Source of the DNA: Planctomycetota bacterium
Lineage (GTDB): Bacteria > Planctomycetota > B129-G9
Length of the DNA stretch: 5,293 nt
Assembly: GCA_030622295.1 (NCBI GenBank)
Contig: JAUXGI010000115.1
Location: forward strand, 1-5,293
Direction of reading: 5' to 3'
Shown: positions 5,284 through 5,293 of the stretch, one piece after another
Numbering within the stretch: position 1 is the first letter of the stretch
Layout of the letters: each line of letters opens with the position of its first letter
Position numbers and translations under genes: made by a program
The notes under the pieces: model-generated
What the model was told of the DNA's origin: nothing
What the model saw: the letters and a program-made list of their open reading frames with translations, nothing else
Database searches by the model: none

Positions 5284-5293
5284 AAAGACAGCC

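Noticed and set aside
5241..5293. ATG at 5241 opening a frame to the window end (MTSEIMSEKRGRERK...)
   Set aside because: There is no ribosome binding site before it, it overlaps a small inverted repeat, and only 17 codons are visible; a start just past the window fits the AAAGGA at 5278-5283 better.

Overview
The window is a GC-rich (roughly 60% by eye), fully plus-strand stretch of a bacterial cell-wall and division (dcw-type) gene cluster. It holds three large genes that fill about 90% of the sequence: the 3' part of a gene for an exported multidomain L,D-transpeptidase (1-2508), ftsW (2505-3755) and murG (3974-5113). The order ftsW-murG is the usual dcw order. The lipid II-making glycosyltransferase, the SEDS polymerase that uses lipid II, and an enzyme predicted to make 3-3 cross-links in peptidoglycan are therefore encoded together. 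The organism should be a diderm-type bacterium with peptidoglycan. The style of the proteins and of the intergenic repeats suggests an uncultured lineage such as Planctomycetota/Omnitrophota-like groups, but this is only an impression and no marker in the window fixes the phylum.

Region by region: bases 1-2508 encode at least 835 residues. These are the tail of a signal peptide, a beta-rich N-terminal region, HEAT-like helical repeats, a region with two acidic calcium-loop-like motifs, and a C-terminal YkuD catalytic domain with a clear His/Cys active site. The reading frame is open to base 1, so the true start lies upstream of the window. The stop codon overlaps the GTG start of ftsW by four bases (GTGA), which predicts translational coupling.

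The 218-bp gap between ftsW and murG is filled mostly by a 167-bp non-coding element (3768-3934). It has 23-bp imperfect terminal inverted repeats and nested internal stems, like a MITE or REP-type palindromic element. Copies of a CCTGAAA heptamer flank it. The 180 bp after murG hold a long stem-loop whose loop is three exact TTTCAGG heptamers (the reverse complement of CCTGAAA). After that come a second copy of a sequence motif shared with the element, a compact GC-rich hairpin, and a possible -10 box. No gene can be supported in this tail; a new one may begin just beyond the window.

The most interesting points are the HEAT-containing L,D-transpeptidase translationally coupled to ftsW, and the linked families of intergenic repeats (terminal inverted repeats, heptamers and the shared GGGGAGTCAG motif) that occupy both gaps of an otherwise compact essential operon. 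I saw no CRISPR array, tRNA, rRNA, transposase or defence gene.
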